DNA of 64,000 nt from JAPHTQ01 sp050287105 (lineage in GTDB: Bacteria; Pseudomonadota; Gammaproteobacteria; Thiohalomonadales; Thiohalomonadaceae), in the NCBI GenBank assembly GCA_050287105.1, contig JBNKBG010000001.1, positions 6,094-70,093 of the forward strand, given 5' to 3'. Both the position numbers and the translations under genes were made by a program. This document shows, one piece after another, positions 1-8,780 of the stretch. The stretch's first letter is position 1, and every line of letters begins with the position of its first letter. The notes under the pieces are model-generated. The model ran no database searches. It was not told the origin of the DNA and worked only from the letters and a program-made list of their open reading frames with translations.

Positions 1-486
1 GCCGCCGCACGCACCAACGAGCCGGTACGCGAGGGTTTGGTGGCGATGATGGAACCGTTCATCGACACCATCGTGATCTGTACCATGACCGGCCTGGTGA
101 TCGTGGTCACCGGTGCCTATGCCAGTGCACCGAAAGATGCGGTGGGTGCGGCACTCACCGCCTACGCCTTCAGCCAGAGCCTGGGATCGGGCGGGGCAAT
201 GGTTGTGGGCATCGGCCTGGCGCTGTTTGCCTTCTCCACCATCATCGCCTGGTCCTATTACGGTGATCGCTCGGCGCACTTCCTCTTCGGCGAGAAGGCG
301 GTGATGCCCTACCGGGTGGTCTATACGTTACTGGTAGTCTTCGGTGCAGCGGTTCCGCTCAATTTGGTATGGAACATCGCCGATGTCACCAATATTCTGA
401 TGGCACTGCCAAATCTGCTTTCACTGCTGTTGCTGGCTGGCCTGGTAAAGAAATTGAAGGATGGTTATTTCGCCAGCGGCCATTAG
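1..486 (+). CDS. Sodium:alanine (AGCS family) symporter, 3' end
   Basis: The frame is open from the first base, so only the last 161 residues are present. The translation begins AARTNEPVREGL and runs into several hydrophobic segments (roughly residues 17-37, 60-85, 98-118 and 130-150), with GALIA-like and WSYYGDR motifs. In the AGCS family the region with TNxPVRxG followed by FIDTIVICT, then AWSYYG, is characteristic of sodium- or proton-coupled alanine/glycine symporters. It would import small neutral amino acids across the inner membrane. A hairpin terminator follows immediately. The family assignment is fairly secure; the exact substrate is not. Confidence 0.85.
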   Translation, partial: AAARTNEPVREGLVAMMEPFIDTIVICTMTGLVIVVTGAYASAPKDAVGAALTAYAFSQSLGSGGAMVVGIGLALFAFSTIIAWSYYGDRSAHFLFGEKAVMPYRVVYTLLVVFGAAVPLNLVWNIADVTNILMALPNLLSLLLLAGLVKKLKDGYFASGH

Positions 487-518
487 CCAGAGCAACAATG
501 AGCAGTGTAATATTGCCG

Positions 519-545
519 GACCCGCTGCGTGCGGGTCTGTTTCTA
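519..545 (+). terminator. Rho-independent terminator after the AGCS symporter
   Basis: A 7-bp perfect stem GACCCGC (519-525) and GCGGGTC (531-537) with a 5-base loop is followed by TGTTTCTA. It lies between the symporter stop codon and the FKBP start. The T tract is short, so termination may be partial. Confidence 0.6.
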
Positions 546-570
546 TTCACTTCTGCGGGAGAAAAAACTA

Positions 571-915
571 ATGAGCGAAATCACCACCACATCAGGCCTT
601 AAAATCGAAGAACTGAAAGAAGGCGAAGGCAGCATTGCCGAAAGCGGGCAAACGGTATCGGTGCACTACACCGGCTGGCTGACCGACGGCACCAAATTCG
701 ACTCCAGCAAGGATCGTAACCAGCCGTTTAGCTTTAACCTCGGTGCCGGCATGGTCATAAAGGGCTGGGACGAAGGGGTTGCCGGAATGAAGATTGGCGG
801 TACACGCAAGCTGACCATTCCTTCGCAACTGGGTTATGGCGCGCGCGGTGCAGGTGGTGTGATCCCGCCGGATGCCACACTGATCTTCGAGGTTGAACTG
901 CTGGACATTCTCTGA
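571..915 (+). CDS. FKBP-type peptidyl-prolyl cis-trans isomerase
   Basis: A 114-residue single-domain FKBP, predicted cytoplasmic because no signal peptide is present. Motifs seen are VHYTGWLTDGTKFDSS near residues 31-46, KGWDEGVAGMKIGGTRKLTIP in the middle, and the C-terminal strand ATLIFEVELLDI, which together make the FKBP active-site pocket. The ATG at 571 is chosen over an upstream in-frame GTG at 529 because GGGAG lies about ten bases before it and the protein then begins at the usual MSEITTTSG position. It isomerises proline peptide bonds in folding proteins. It is followed by nadC with only one base between stop and start. Confidence 0.92.
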   Translation: MSEITTTSGLKIEELKEGEGSIAESGQTVSVHYTGWLTDGTKFDSSKDRNQPFSFNLGAGMVIKGWDEGVAGMKIGGTRKLTIPSQLGYGARGAGGVIPPDATLIFEVELLDIL

Positions 916-916
916 A

Positions 917-1765
917 GTGACCACCGCACTAACTATCGAAACCATCCGCGAGCAGGCACGCATCGCACTTGCTGAGGATATCGGCAAGGGCGATATCACT
1001 GGCGCCCTGATCGCCAAGTCGGCCGTTGCCACGGCCAGGGTGATCTGCCGGGAAAACGCGGTGATCTGTGGCTGTGAATGGTTTAACCAGGTATTTGCCC
1101 TGCTCGATACGTCGATACATATCGATTGGCATGTGGAAGATGGTTACCGGGTCGAACCCGGAAAAATGCTCTGCTCCCTGACCGGCCCCGCCAGGGCGCT
1201 GTTAAGTGGTGAAAGAACCGCACTCAACTTCCTGCAAACCCTCTCCGGTACCGCTACGCGGGCGGCGCAGTATGTGGCCGCAGTGGAAGGTACCGAGGTA
1301 AAGGTGCTCGATACCCGCAAAACCCTGCCGGGACTACGACTGGCGCAGAAATATGCGGTGAAGTGTGGTGGCGGGCAAAATCACCGTATCGGCCTGTTCG
1401 ACGGGGTGCTGATAAAGGAGAACCACATCGCCGCCGCTGGCTCTATCGCCAATGCGGTGGGGTGGGCACGCCAAACGACACCGCCAGGTATGCAGGTTGA
1501 GGTCGAAGTGGAGAATATGCAGGAGATCGAGGAGGCGCTGGTCGCAGGTGCCGATATTCTGCTACTGGACAATATGACCCCCGGCCAGCTGCGTGAGGCG
1601 GTAGACCGGGTCAAGGGGCGCGCCCTGCTGGAGGCATCTGGCGGGATAACATTAGGAAATATAAGAGAAATTGCTGAAACCGGGGTCGACTTTATCTCCG
1701 TAGGGGAGATGACCAAGAATGTGGCGGCCATCGACCTCTCAATGCGTTTTAGCAGCCCGAGCTGA
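917..1765 (+). CDS. nadC: Nicotinate-nucleotide pyrophosphorylase (carboxylating), quinolinate phosphoribosyltransferase
   Basis: This 282-residue protein makes nicotinate mononucleotide, CO2 and pyrophosphate from quinolinate and PRPP in de novo NAD synthesis. Family signatures seen include EDIGKGDITG near the N terminus, ERTALNFLQTLSGTAT, the substrate-binding DTRKTLPGLR, KCGGGQNHR and IKENHI, and VEVEVEN followed by LLDNM. The start is taken as GTG 917, one base after the FKBP stop; a longer TTG frame from 893 would overlap that gene. nadC beside pil genes is a common gammaproteobacterial order, but the usual pilA is missing between nadC and pilB here. Confidence 0.95.
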   Translation: MTTALTIETIREQARIALAEDIGKGDITGALIAKSAVATARVICRENAVICGCEWFNQVFALLDTSIHIDWHVEDGYRVEPGKMLCSLTGPARALLSGERTALNFLQTLSGTATRAAQYVAAVEGTEVKVLDTRKTLPGLRLAQKYAVKCGGGQNHRIGLFDGVLIKENHIAAAGSIANAVGWARQTTPPGMQVEVEVENMQEIEEALVAGADILLLDNMTPGQLREAVDRVKGRALLEASGGITLGNIREIAETGVDFISVGEMTKNVAAIDLSMRFSSPS

Positions 1766-1894
1766 ACCTCCCACGCGCCACATCAGGACTTGAACGGGTT
1801 TCCATTCTCAAAGAATACCAGTAGAAATAAAACGTAAAATAACATAAGGTTAGCTAGCGGTTCCGCTTACAATAAAACCTTTGGTATCAAGGAT

Positions 1895-3610
1895 ATGGCA
1901 ACGACCAAGCTCAATGTGAACCTCAGCGGTCTGGCGCGAAAGCTGATCAACGATGGTTTGCTCAGCGAGGAGGATGCGCTGCAGGCCACCGATGAGGCCG
2001 CCAAGCAGAAAATCCCCTTCGTCACATACGTTGTCGGCAAGAACAAGATTGGCGCTCGCGACCTGGCCATGGCCGCCTCGCAGGAGTTTGGCGTACCGGT
2101 TTTTGATCTGGATGCGATGGAGCTGGATAGCGACGTTACCAAGATGGTCAGCGAAAAGCTGGTCCGGCAACATCACGCACTCCCCTTATTCAAACGCGGC
2201 AACCGCATGTTTGTCGCGGTTTCTGACCCAACCAATCTGGTTGCGCTCGACGAAATCCGCTTCCATGTCAGTGCCCATACCGAGGCGGTACTGGTTGAGG
2301 AGAACAAGCTCAGCCACATGATCGACCGGGCGATGGAGGCACATGACACCTCCATGTCCGATTTCGGCGACTCCTCTCTGGATGACCTGGATATTACTGC
2401 CGAAGATGAAGATAAGGATAAGGATACCGGCAATGACATGGAAATCGACGACGCGCCGGTCGTCCGTTTCGTCAACAAAATTCTGCTCGATGCGATCAAC
2501 AAGGGCGCATCGGATATCCACTTTGAACCCTACGAAAAACGCTACCGTGTGCGTTTCCGTCAGGACGGCATGTTGTATGAAATGGCCAACCCGCCTATTC
2601 AGCTATCTGGCAAAATATCAGCACGTATCAAGGTTATGTCACGACTGGATATCTCGGAGAAACGTGTTCCGCAGGATGGCCGAATCAAGTTGACCCTCTC
2701 CAAAAACAAGGCCATCGACTTTCGTGTCAGTACCTGCCCGACGCTGTTTGGTGAGAAGATCGTACTGCGTATTCTCGATCCCTCCAGCGCCAAGCTCGGT
2801 ATCGATGCCCTGGGCTACGAGCCTGAGCAGAAAGATCTCTATATGGAAAACCTGGCCAAGCCTTATGGCATGATTTTGGTTACTGGTCCGACCGGTTCGG
2901 GTAAAACTGTTTCGCTCTACACCGGAATAAATATTCTCAATACCTCCAGCGTCAATATTTCCACGGCGGAAGACCCGGCAGAGATTAACCTTGAGGGGAT
3001 TAACCAGGTTAACGTGAACCCCAAAGTGGGTCTGACCTTCGCTGCGGCGCTTAAGGCGTTCCTGCGCCAGGATCCAGACATCATCATGGTGGGTGAGATT
3101 CGAGACCTTGAGACGGCTGAAATTGCCATCAAGGCAGCACAAACCGGTCACATGGTTATGTCTACCCTGCACACCAACGACGCACCACAAACTATTGCTC
3201 GTTTGATGAATATAGGTGTACCACCCTATAACATCGCCTCAGCATTAAACCTGATCATTGCCCAACGTCTTGCACGGCGCCTGTGTAATCAGTGCAAAAA
3301 GATCGAAGAGGTCCCCAAAGAAGCTCTGCTTGAAGAAGGTTTTAAGGCCGAAGAAATCCCAAAACTCAAACTATTCAAGGCAGTTGGCTGCGATCAATGC
3401 ACCGATGGCTATAAGGGACGAGTTGGTATCTATCAGGTACTTCCTATCTCTGAAGAGATGGGGAAATTGATCATGAAAGGTGCTTCAGCCTATGAGATGG
3501 CCGATCAGGCACAGAAAGAGGGTATTCCGGATCTGCGCGCTTCAGCTCTAAAGAAGGTAAAGGAAGGCGTAACCAGCCTCGAAGAAATTAACCGAGTGAC
3601 CAAGGATTAA
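1895..3610 (+). CDS. pilB: Type IV pilus assembly ATPase PilB
   Basis: A 571-residue hexameric secretion ATPase that powers pilus extension at the inner membrane. The N-terminal part (about 1-150) is a T2SSE-N/MshEN-type domain. An acidic linker of Asp/Glu/Lys follows around residues 165-185. The ATPase core has the Walker A GPTGSGKT near 331-338, an Asp box, Walker B-like DPDIIMVGEIRD, and a His box TGHMVMSTLHTND. Two CxxC pairs (CNQC near 464, CDQC near 498) form the zinc site typical of PilB. The 5' half is GC-rich like its upstream neighbours while the last ~400 bp become AT-rich. It is followed 8 bp later by pilC. Confidence 0.96.
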   Translation: MATTKLNVNLSGLARKLINDGLLSEEDALQATDEAAKQKIPFVTYVVGKNKIGARDLAMAASQEFGVPVFDLDAMELDSDVTKMVSEKLVRQHHALPLFKRGNRMFVAVSDPTNLVALDEIRFHVSAHTEAVLVEENKLSHMIDRAMEAHDTSMSDFGDSSLDDLDITAEDEDKDKDTGNDMEIDDAPVVRFVNKILLDAINKGASDIHFEPYEKRYRVRFRQDGMLYEMANPPIQLSGKISARIKVMSRLDISEKRVPQDGRIKLTLSKNKAIDFRVSTCPTLFGEKIVLRILDPSSAKLGIDALGYEPEQKDLYMENLAKPYGMILVTGPTGSGKTVSLYTGINILNTSSVNISTAEDPAEINLEGINQVNVNPKVGLTFAAALKAFLRQDPDIIMVGEIRDLETAEIAIKAAQTGHMVMSTLHTNDAPQTIARLMNIGVPPYNIASALNLIIAQRLARRLCNQCKKIEEVPKEALLEEGFKAEEIPKLKLFKAVGCDQCTDGYKGRVGIYQVLPISEEMGKLIMKGASAYEMADQAQKEGIPDLRASALKKVKEGVTSLEEINRVTKD

Positions 3611-3618
3611 GTAATATT

Positions 3619-4869
3619 ATGGCGCAAACGGCTAAAGCAAAGGCAAAACCAGTCCAGACTGACATCTTCCTCTGGGAAGGAGTAGACAGAAAGGGTGCAA
3701 AAAAGAAGGGGGAGATCCAGGCCAATAATATGGTATTGGCTAAAGCTGAACTGCGCCGCCAAGGTGTTAATCCTACAAAAGTAAAACGTAAGCCAAAAGC
3801 ACTTTTTGGTAGTGGTGGAGATAGTAGAGGGCGAAAGATTCAGGCCAAAGATATTGCAATCTTCGCACGCCAATTAGCAACCATGATGTCGTCTGGTGTA
3901 CCTTTGGTACAATCATTTGAAATCATGGCTAAAGGGTCAGATAATCCAAGACTTCGCAACCTAATTAATACCGTAAAAAATGATGTTGAAGGTGGTACTA
4001 CATTATCCGACGCATTCAGGCGTCAACCAAAGTATTTTGATGACTTAGTCTGCAATCTGGTCAATGCAGGTGAGCAAGCTGGTATTCTGGAAAGCCTCCT
4101 TGACAAGATTGCGACCTATAAGGAAAAAACAGAGGCAATTAAATCCAAAGTAAAGAAGGCACTTTTCTATCCTATTGCTGTTGTGGTTGTTGCTTTCATA
4201 ATCACTGCAATACTCTTAATCTATGTAATACCGCAATTCAAAGCTTTATTTTCCAATTTTGGTGCTGACTTACCAGCTCTGACCTTGATGGTCATTCAGC
4301 TTTCTGAAATTTTCCAGGAATACTGGTATGTTATTTTTGGTGGCCTTGCTTTATTTGGATTTGCATTCGTTAGATTGAAACAAAGATCGAAAACCTTTAG
4401 TGATCAGCTTGAGCGTTTTTCTCTCAGCATCCCGGTAATCGGAAATATTCTCAACAAAGCAGCAATCGCAAGATTTGCTCGTACACTATCTACAATGTTT
4501 GCAGCTGGTGTGCCTTTAGTTGAAGCACTGGAATCTGTTGCCGGGGCTGTTGGTAATGCTAAATATCGCGCTGCTGTGATTCAGATGCGTGGTTCCGTCT
4601 CAACGGGTACCTCAATTACAGCCGCTATGGAACAAGTGAATGTTTTCCCTAATATGGTTGTACAAATGGCCTCCATTGGTGAAGAGGCGGGTTCCCTAGA
4701 TCATATGCTGGGAAAAGTAGCCGATTTCTACGAGCAGGAAGTAGATGATTTGGTAGACGGACTTAGTAGTCTTTTAGAACCCCTTATCATGGCCGTCCTG
4801 GGTGTTATCGTTGGTGGGCTAGTAATCGCGATGTATCTACCGATATTCAAAATGGGCTCCGTTGTATAG
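3619..4869 (+). CDS. pilC: Type IV pilus inner-membrane platform protein PilC
   Basis: A 416-residue member of the GspF/PilC family with two related T2SF domains, each containing a FARQLATMMSSGVPL- or FARTLSTMFAAGVPL-type motif (around residues 80-95 and 285-300). Hydrophobic membrane spans are visible near 190-215, 235-255 and at the C terminus (390-410). It couples the PilB motor to pilin subunits in the inner membrane. The coding sequence is strikingly AT-rich compared with nadC upstream. It sits 8 bp after pilB and 8 bp before pilD, so the three are almost certainly one transcript. Confidence 0.96.
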   Translation: MAQTAKAKAKPVQTDIFLWEGVDRKGAKKKGEIQANNMVLAKAELRRQGVNPTKVKRKPKALFGSGGDSRGRKIQAKDIAIFARQLATMMSSGVPLVQSFEIMAKGSDNPRLRNLINTVKNDVEGGTTLSDAFRRQPKYFDDLVCNLVNAGEQAGILESLLDKIATYKEKTEAIKSKVKKALFYPIAVVVVAFIITAILLIYVIPQFKALFSNFGADLPALTLMVIQLSEIFQEYWYVIFGGLALFGFAFVRLKQRSKTFSDQLERFSLSIPVIGNILNKAAIARFARTLSTMFAAGVPLVEALESVAGAVGNAKYRAAVIQMRGSVSTGTSITAAMEQVNVFPNMVVQMASIGEEAGSLDHMLGKVADFYEQEVDDLVDGLSSLLEPLIMAVLGVIVGGLVIAMYLPIFKMGSVV

Positions 4870-4877
4870 CCACTCAG

Positions 4878-5753
4878 ATGTTTGATTCTCTTACATTACT
4901 GTTTAGTACACAGCCAATCGCACTTGCGTTCTGTACTGCGGCACTAGGGCTCATCATTGGTAGCTTCCTCAATGTTGTTATTTTCCGATTGCCGGAAATC
5001 CTGAAACGTGATTGGGAAAAGCAATGCCAAGAACTACTAAACCAAGAGAGTCAGAAGGCCGCCGCTCCATTCAATCTAATTATTCCCCGCTCTCATTGTC
5101 CTAGTTGCGGACACCCAATTGGTGTCTTTGAGAATATTCCTGTAGTTAGCTATTTACTGCAACGAGGTCGTTGCAGGCACTGCAGTGCATCAATTTCTCC
5201 ACGTTACCCGGCAATTGAAATACTTACAGCACTTTTATCCTGTTTTGTTGCATGGAAGTTCGGATTCACTTTACACACTTTGTTTGCCATGGTGCTGACG
5301 TGGGCATTGATCGCACTATCATTCATTGATATTGACCATCAGCTGCTACCCGATGATATTACCCTGCCCTTTCTCTGGTTTGGTTTAAGCTTAAGTCTCT
5401 TTGGTGTTTTTACCGACATGCAATCTGCCATTATCGGTGCCATGGCAGGATATTTATCACTCTGGAGCGTATACCAACTCTTCAAACTCATCACCGGCAA
5501 GGAAGGTATGGGGTATGGTGATTTCAAGTTGCTCGCTCTTTTCGGAGCGTGGCTAGGTTGGTCTATGTTGCCACTTATCATTCTGCTTTCATCGCTTGTT
5601 GGTGCAATCATAGGTATTACCATGATTGCCGTCATGGGTAGAGACCGGCAGATACCTATCCCCTTCGGACCCTATCTGGCTATTGCGGGGTGGATTGCCA
5701 TGCTTTGGGGTAATGATATCAATACAGCATATCTAGCCTTCTCGACGCAGTAG
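4878..5753 (+). CDS. pilD: Prepilin peptidase / N-methyltransferase PilD
   Basis: A 291-residue polytopic inner-membrane aspartyl protease that cleaves and N-methylates type IV prepilins and type II pseudopilins. The cytoplasmic loop carries the zinc CxxC pair CPSC (near 73) and CRHC (near 100) of full bifunctional enzymes. The two catalytic aspartates are in DIDHQLLPDD (near 150) and in the GxGD signature GMGYGD (near 213). It is translationally close to coaE, whose ATG begins two bases after the pilD stop. Confidence 0.96.
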   Translation: MFDSLTLLFSTQPIALAFCTAALGLIIGSFLNVVIFRLPEILKRDWEKQCQELLNQESQKAAAPFNLIIPRSHCPSCGHPIGVFENIPVVSYLLQRGRCRHCSASISPRYPAIEILTALLSCFVAWKFGFTLHTLFAMVLTWALIALSFIDIDHQLLPDDITLPFLWFGLSLSLFGVFTDMQSAIIGAMAGYLSLWSVYQLFKLITGKEGMGYGDFKLLALFGAWLGWSMLPLIILLSSLVGAIIGITMIAVMGRDRQIPIPFGPYLAIAGWIAMLWGNDINTAYLAFSTQ

Positions 5754-5755
5754 CA

Positions 5756-6355
5756 ATGCTAGTAGTAGGTCTAACTGGTGGCATTGGATGCGGTAAATCA
5801 ACGGCATGTGACTTTTTTGCACAACTTGGCGTACCCATCATTGATACGGACGAACTAGCAAGAGAGGCGGTTGCTATTGATTCCAGCACACTAGCTAGAC
5901 TTACCGATGAATTTGGTACCGATATACTCCTTCCCGATAAAAGTCTTAATCGGTCTTTACTGCGCAAGCAAATCTTCAGTAATCCGACATCCCTTGCCAA
6001 GCTTGAAAGCATTTTACATCCGGAAATTCGGAGGCTACTCAGCCAACGTCTATCTCAGATAGATACAGAGTATGTCATTGTTGCTATCCCACTCCTGCTG
6101 GAAAAGAACTGGCGAGACGCTGTTGATCGCATACTTGTTATTGACTGTCCTGTTGAACTTCAGACAGAGCGCGCACTGAAACGAGATCATGATACGGAAG
6201 AAGGAATTAAGCGCATTATGAAAATCCAGGTTAGTCGTGACGATCGCTTGGCTGCCGCAGATGATGTAATTCATAACGATTCTGATCTGGATAGCTTAAT
6301 GCAGCAGGTCAACAAGCTAAACATATACTATACTCATCTCGTTTCCGCACAGTAA
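5756..6355 (+). CDS. coaE: Dephospho-CoA kinase
   Basis: A 199-residue P-loop kinase that phosphorylates the 3'-hydroxyl of dephospho-CoA with ATP, the last step of coenzyme A synthesis. The Walker A motif GGIGCGKST lies at residues 8-16. It is followed by the substrate-binding IIDTDELARE and by ESILHPEIRR and IPLLLE in the expected order. The length is normal for the family. coaE after pilD is the usual gammaproteobacterial arrangement. Confidence 0.96.
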   Translation: MLVVGLTGGIGCGKSTACDFFAQLGVPIIDTDELAREAVAIDSSTLARLTDEFGTDILLPDKSLNRSLLRKQIFSNPTSLAKLESILHPEIRRLLSQRLSQIDTEYVIVAIPLLLEKNWRDAVDRILVIDCPVELQTERALKRDHDTEEGIKRIMKIQVSRDDRLAAADDVIHNDSDLDSLMQQVNKLNIYYTHLVSAQ

Positions 6356-6390
6356 CGTAATACAATCTTGGATCAAGACTACTAAACGTA

Positions 6391-7158
6391 ATGCATGACT
6401 ATACGATATATGAGCACCCTCTGAATGAGCGGATAAGGATGATGCTGAAACTAGAGCATCTGTTCCGTCAAGCTGCATATTTTCTTGAACAGAAAGATAT
6501 CTGGTGCAGTCGCATTTATGTGATGAGCCTGCTGGACATACTTGATCTATTCTCCCGTGGAGACATCAAAACCGAATTACTCAAGGAACTTGATCGTTCA
6601 GCCGAAAATCTCGGTCAACTAATGCGTTACCCAGATATTGACCACGACAGACTTGGCTCAATACTACGTGCAATCGAACATCTTATTGAAAATATTCATG
6701 CTATGACAACCACACCAGGATCTGCACTGAAAAGTGATGAATTACTTGGCGCTATACGCCAGCGTAGTACCATACCAGGAGGAACCTGCGATTTTGACCT
6801 TCCACGGTTCAATCTATGGCTTCATAGTAACTACTCTCAAAGACTAGTAGATCAAAAGCGATGGTTTGCGTCACTGGATCCGATACGACAAACCATAGAA
6901 CTCCTACTTAAAATGATACGTGGTAGTGCTGAATTTTCTAATAAAGAAACTGTCGATGGGAGTTACACTGAACAACTTGAAAAGTCGCTACCCTATCAAA
7001 TGGTTCGCGTACGCCTTCCTGATAGTGCTGACTATTTTGCAGAAATTAGTGGCAGCAAGCACCGCTTCACCATTCGCTTCCTTCGACCATCTGAGAATGG
7101 AAAGAGTGAGGCCATATCGGAAAATATACCCTTCCAACTAGCCCTATGCCGACTATGA
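6391..7158 (+). CDS. zapD: Cell division protein ZapD
   Basis: A 255-residue cytoplasmic protein matching ZapD (formerly YacF), which binds the FtsZ C-terminal tail and bundles FtsZ filaments at the division site. The N-terminal YEHPLNERIR motif is the hallmark of the family, and the later RWFASLDPIRQTIELLLKMIR segment also fits. The start is the ATG at 6391; a second ATG four bases later is out of frame. The gene ends in a 13-bp overlap with yacG. The partner FtsZ is encoded about 9 kb away in this window. Confidence 0.93.
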   Translation: MHDYTIYEHPLNERIRMMLKLEHLFRQAAYFLEQKDIWCSRIYVMSLLDILDLFSRGDIKTELLKELDRSAENLGQLMRYPDIDHDRLGSILRAIEHLIENIHAMTTTPGSALKSDELLGAIRQRSTIPGGTCDFDLPRFNLWLHSNYSQRLVDQKRWFASLDPIRQTIELLLKMIRGSAEFSNKETVDGSYTEQLEKSLPYQMVRVRLPDSADYFAEISGSKHRFTIRFLRPSENGKSEAISENIPFQLALCRL

Positions 7159-7364
7159 CAACCTACATTAAGTGTCCAAACTGCCAAAAGCAGACAACCT
7201 GGAAAGACAACAAATGGAGACCGTTTTGCAGTGAGCGCTGCAAGACTATTGATCTTGGTGACTGGGCAAGCGAGCGACATTTTATTGCAGGAGATGAGCT
7301 CCTACAAGAAATTGACGAAGAGACGCTAACAGCTAATTTACATCAGTACGAAAAGGGAAATTAG
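7146..7364 (+). CDS. yacG: DNA gyrase inhibitor YacG (zinc-binding)
   Basis: A 72-residue zinc-finger protein of the YacG family, known to bind GyrB and inhibit gyrase. The four zinc ligands are visible as CPNC near residues 10-13 and CSERC near 28-32, followed by the conserved IDLGDWASE. The start could be ATG 7146 or ATG 7155; the latter forms an ATGA overlap with the zapD stop, and neither has a clear ribosome-binding site. Its last 32 bases overlap the 3' end of a convergent lipoprotein gene. Confidence 0.92.
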   Translation: MPTMTTYIKCPNCQKQTTWKDNKWRPFCSERCKTIDLGDWASERHFIAGDELLQEIDEETLTANLHQYEKGN

Positions 7365-7770
7365 CAGTATATTTTTTTCCTGCATCAACAAATTCGACTA
7401 TGGCATTCCAGTCCGTCCTTGATGCAGTACAAACAGGTAATGTTGTTTTACCCACCCATGATCCATTACTACGTATAAGTCGATAACGATTTAAACCCAT
7501 ATCCATTCCTACCATCTGAAAATCCACGACAACACCTTGCCCTCCATCAGTGGCACCCTCAATTTTTAGTTGTGTAGCAAACGGGTTCAGGGGCTTAACA
7601 TCCGGGCCTAACTGTAATGTGAGCGTATATCCCGCATTACTTACGACACAGCTCATAACCGCAGCATCACATGCCTTTGCGTTACCTAGTTCGATAGCAA
7701 TATCACTATTGCCACACGCACTTAACATACAAGAAAGTAGAGGGATGAGAGAAATGTGATACTTATACAT
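7333..7770 (-). CDS. Hypothetical small lipoprotein
   Basis: A 145-residue protein I do not recognise. It begins MYKYHISLIPLLSCMLSAC, a short signal peptide with lipobox LSAC, so the mature protein is predicted to be lipid-anchored at Cys19. The residue after the Cys is Gly, which does not suggest inner-membrane retention. The remainder has a beta-rich character and three further cysteines (near 34, 41 and 113). It lies just downstream of the Nudix-ThiE gene on the same strand and overlaps the convergent yacG by 32 bp. No function is proposed. Confidence 0.7.
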   Translation of the reverse strand: MYKYHISLIPLLSCMLSACGNSDIAIELGNAKACDAAVMSCVVSNAGYTLTLQLGPDVKPLNPFATQLKIEGATDGGQGVVVDFQMVGMDMGLNRYRLIRSNGSWVGKTTLPVCTASRTDWNAIVEFVDAGKKYTANFPFRTDVN

Positions 7771-7779
7771 AGCGTATAC

Positions 7780-8766
7780 CTAACTATTTTTCCAAAATGT
7801 ACGAATACCAGCAATACCTTGGGCACCACTCTGCCATGCCTGTGACAAATTACTAATGTGCATTCCACCTAGTGCGTAGACGGGTACAGCAGATTCATCA
7901 CATACCGTCATGAAAGTCTCCCAGCCCATTGGTTCTGTATCAGGATGCGAAAGTGTCCTCTCGACAGGCCCCAAAAGAACAAAATCACACCCAATCCTAT
8001 TTGCATGTCGCACTTCTTCAATGCTGTGGCATGAAGCACTAAGTAATTTCGTATCAGGAACTGTCCTACTATTTGTTTTAAGCAGATGTTTTGATGGAAG
8101 GTGCCATCCATCAAAATCAAGCTCTGCTATCTTATGCGTATCTATCTTTCTCATTTCTATATTTAAAATTACTTTGCAGCATCTACGGTGACAGATAGAT
8201 ATCACTTCTTCAGCCAATTCTACGTATTCCGATGGTGCAAGTGATTTAGCTCTAAACTGGAGAAGCGTAATTCCATTTAGTAAACTGGAATCTAGCTGTT
8301 TCAGGTAGCCATCCCAGCCCTTATCAGTATCACACGGCTCAGGAGTAATCATATACTTATCGGGAAGCTGGCATGCTGTCACAATGGTTTTGTTGGCAGC
8401 GGGAATTTGTGTAACAGCCATATCATCCAGAGAAACCCACTTAACAGCTTGTCCCTCTGCCCCGGCTGGTTCACCCTTATAGGTAGTAACAAGCCAAACA
8501 TCTAAGAGGACATGCTTATCTGGATAATCATACGGAATACGAATTAGTGGACGTGAATCCGTAATGGTGATGCGTAGCTCTTCATAAATCTCCCTAACTA
8601 ATGCCTCTTCTACGGTTTCACCTACCTCCACCTTACCACCAGGAAATTCCCATAATCCGCCTTGATGTGAATCGGGATGACGCTGAGATATTAAGATACA
8701 TCCATCCTCATCACGAATAACTGCTACAGCGACAATTTGACGGTTATGCTGCATAAAATGCATCAC
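7780..8766 (-). CDS. Nudix (MutT-type) hydrolase fused to a ThiE-like domain
   Basis: A 328-residue two-domain protein. Residues 1-130 form a Nudix hydrolase of MutT type; the Nudix box runs from G44 to I66 (GKVEVGE, then REIYEEL), with Arg65 where the consensus has Gly. MutT enzymes cleave oxidised nucleotides such as 8-oxo-dGTP. Residues about 135-328 resemble thiamine-phosphate synthase, with QFRAKS, ILN, and LLGPVERTLSHP followed by GW. This fusion is known in many gammaproteobacteria, where the second domain is usually regarded as ThiE-like rather than a proven thiamine enzyme. It is 14 bp downstream of argJ in the same direction. Confidence 0.88.
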   Translation of the reverse strand: MMHFMQHNRQIVAVAVIRDEDGCILISQRHPDSHQGGLWEFPGGKVEVGETVEEALVREIYEELRITITDSRPLIRIPYDYPDKHVLLDVWLVTTYKGEPAGAEGQAVKWVSLDDMAVTQIPAANKTIVTACQLPDKYMITPEPCDTDKGWDGYLKQLDSSLLNGITLLQFRAKSLAPSEYVELAEEVISICHRRCCKVILNIEMRKIDTHKIAELDFDGWHLPSKHLLKTNSRTVPDTKLLSASCHSIEEVRHANRIGCDFVLLGPVERTLSHPDTEPMGWETFMTVCDESAVPVYALGGMHISNLSQAWQSGAQGIAGIRTFWKNS

Positions 8767-8780
8767 CTGAATACACCATT

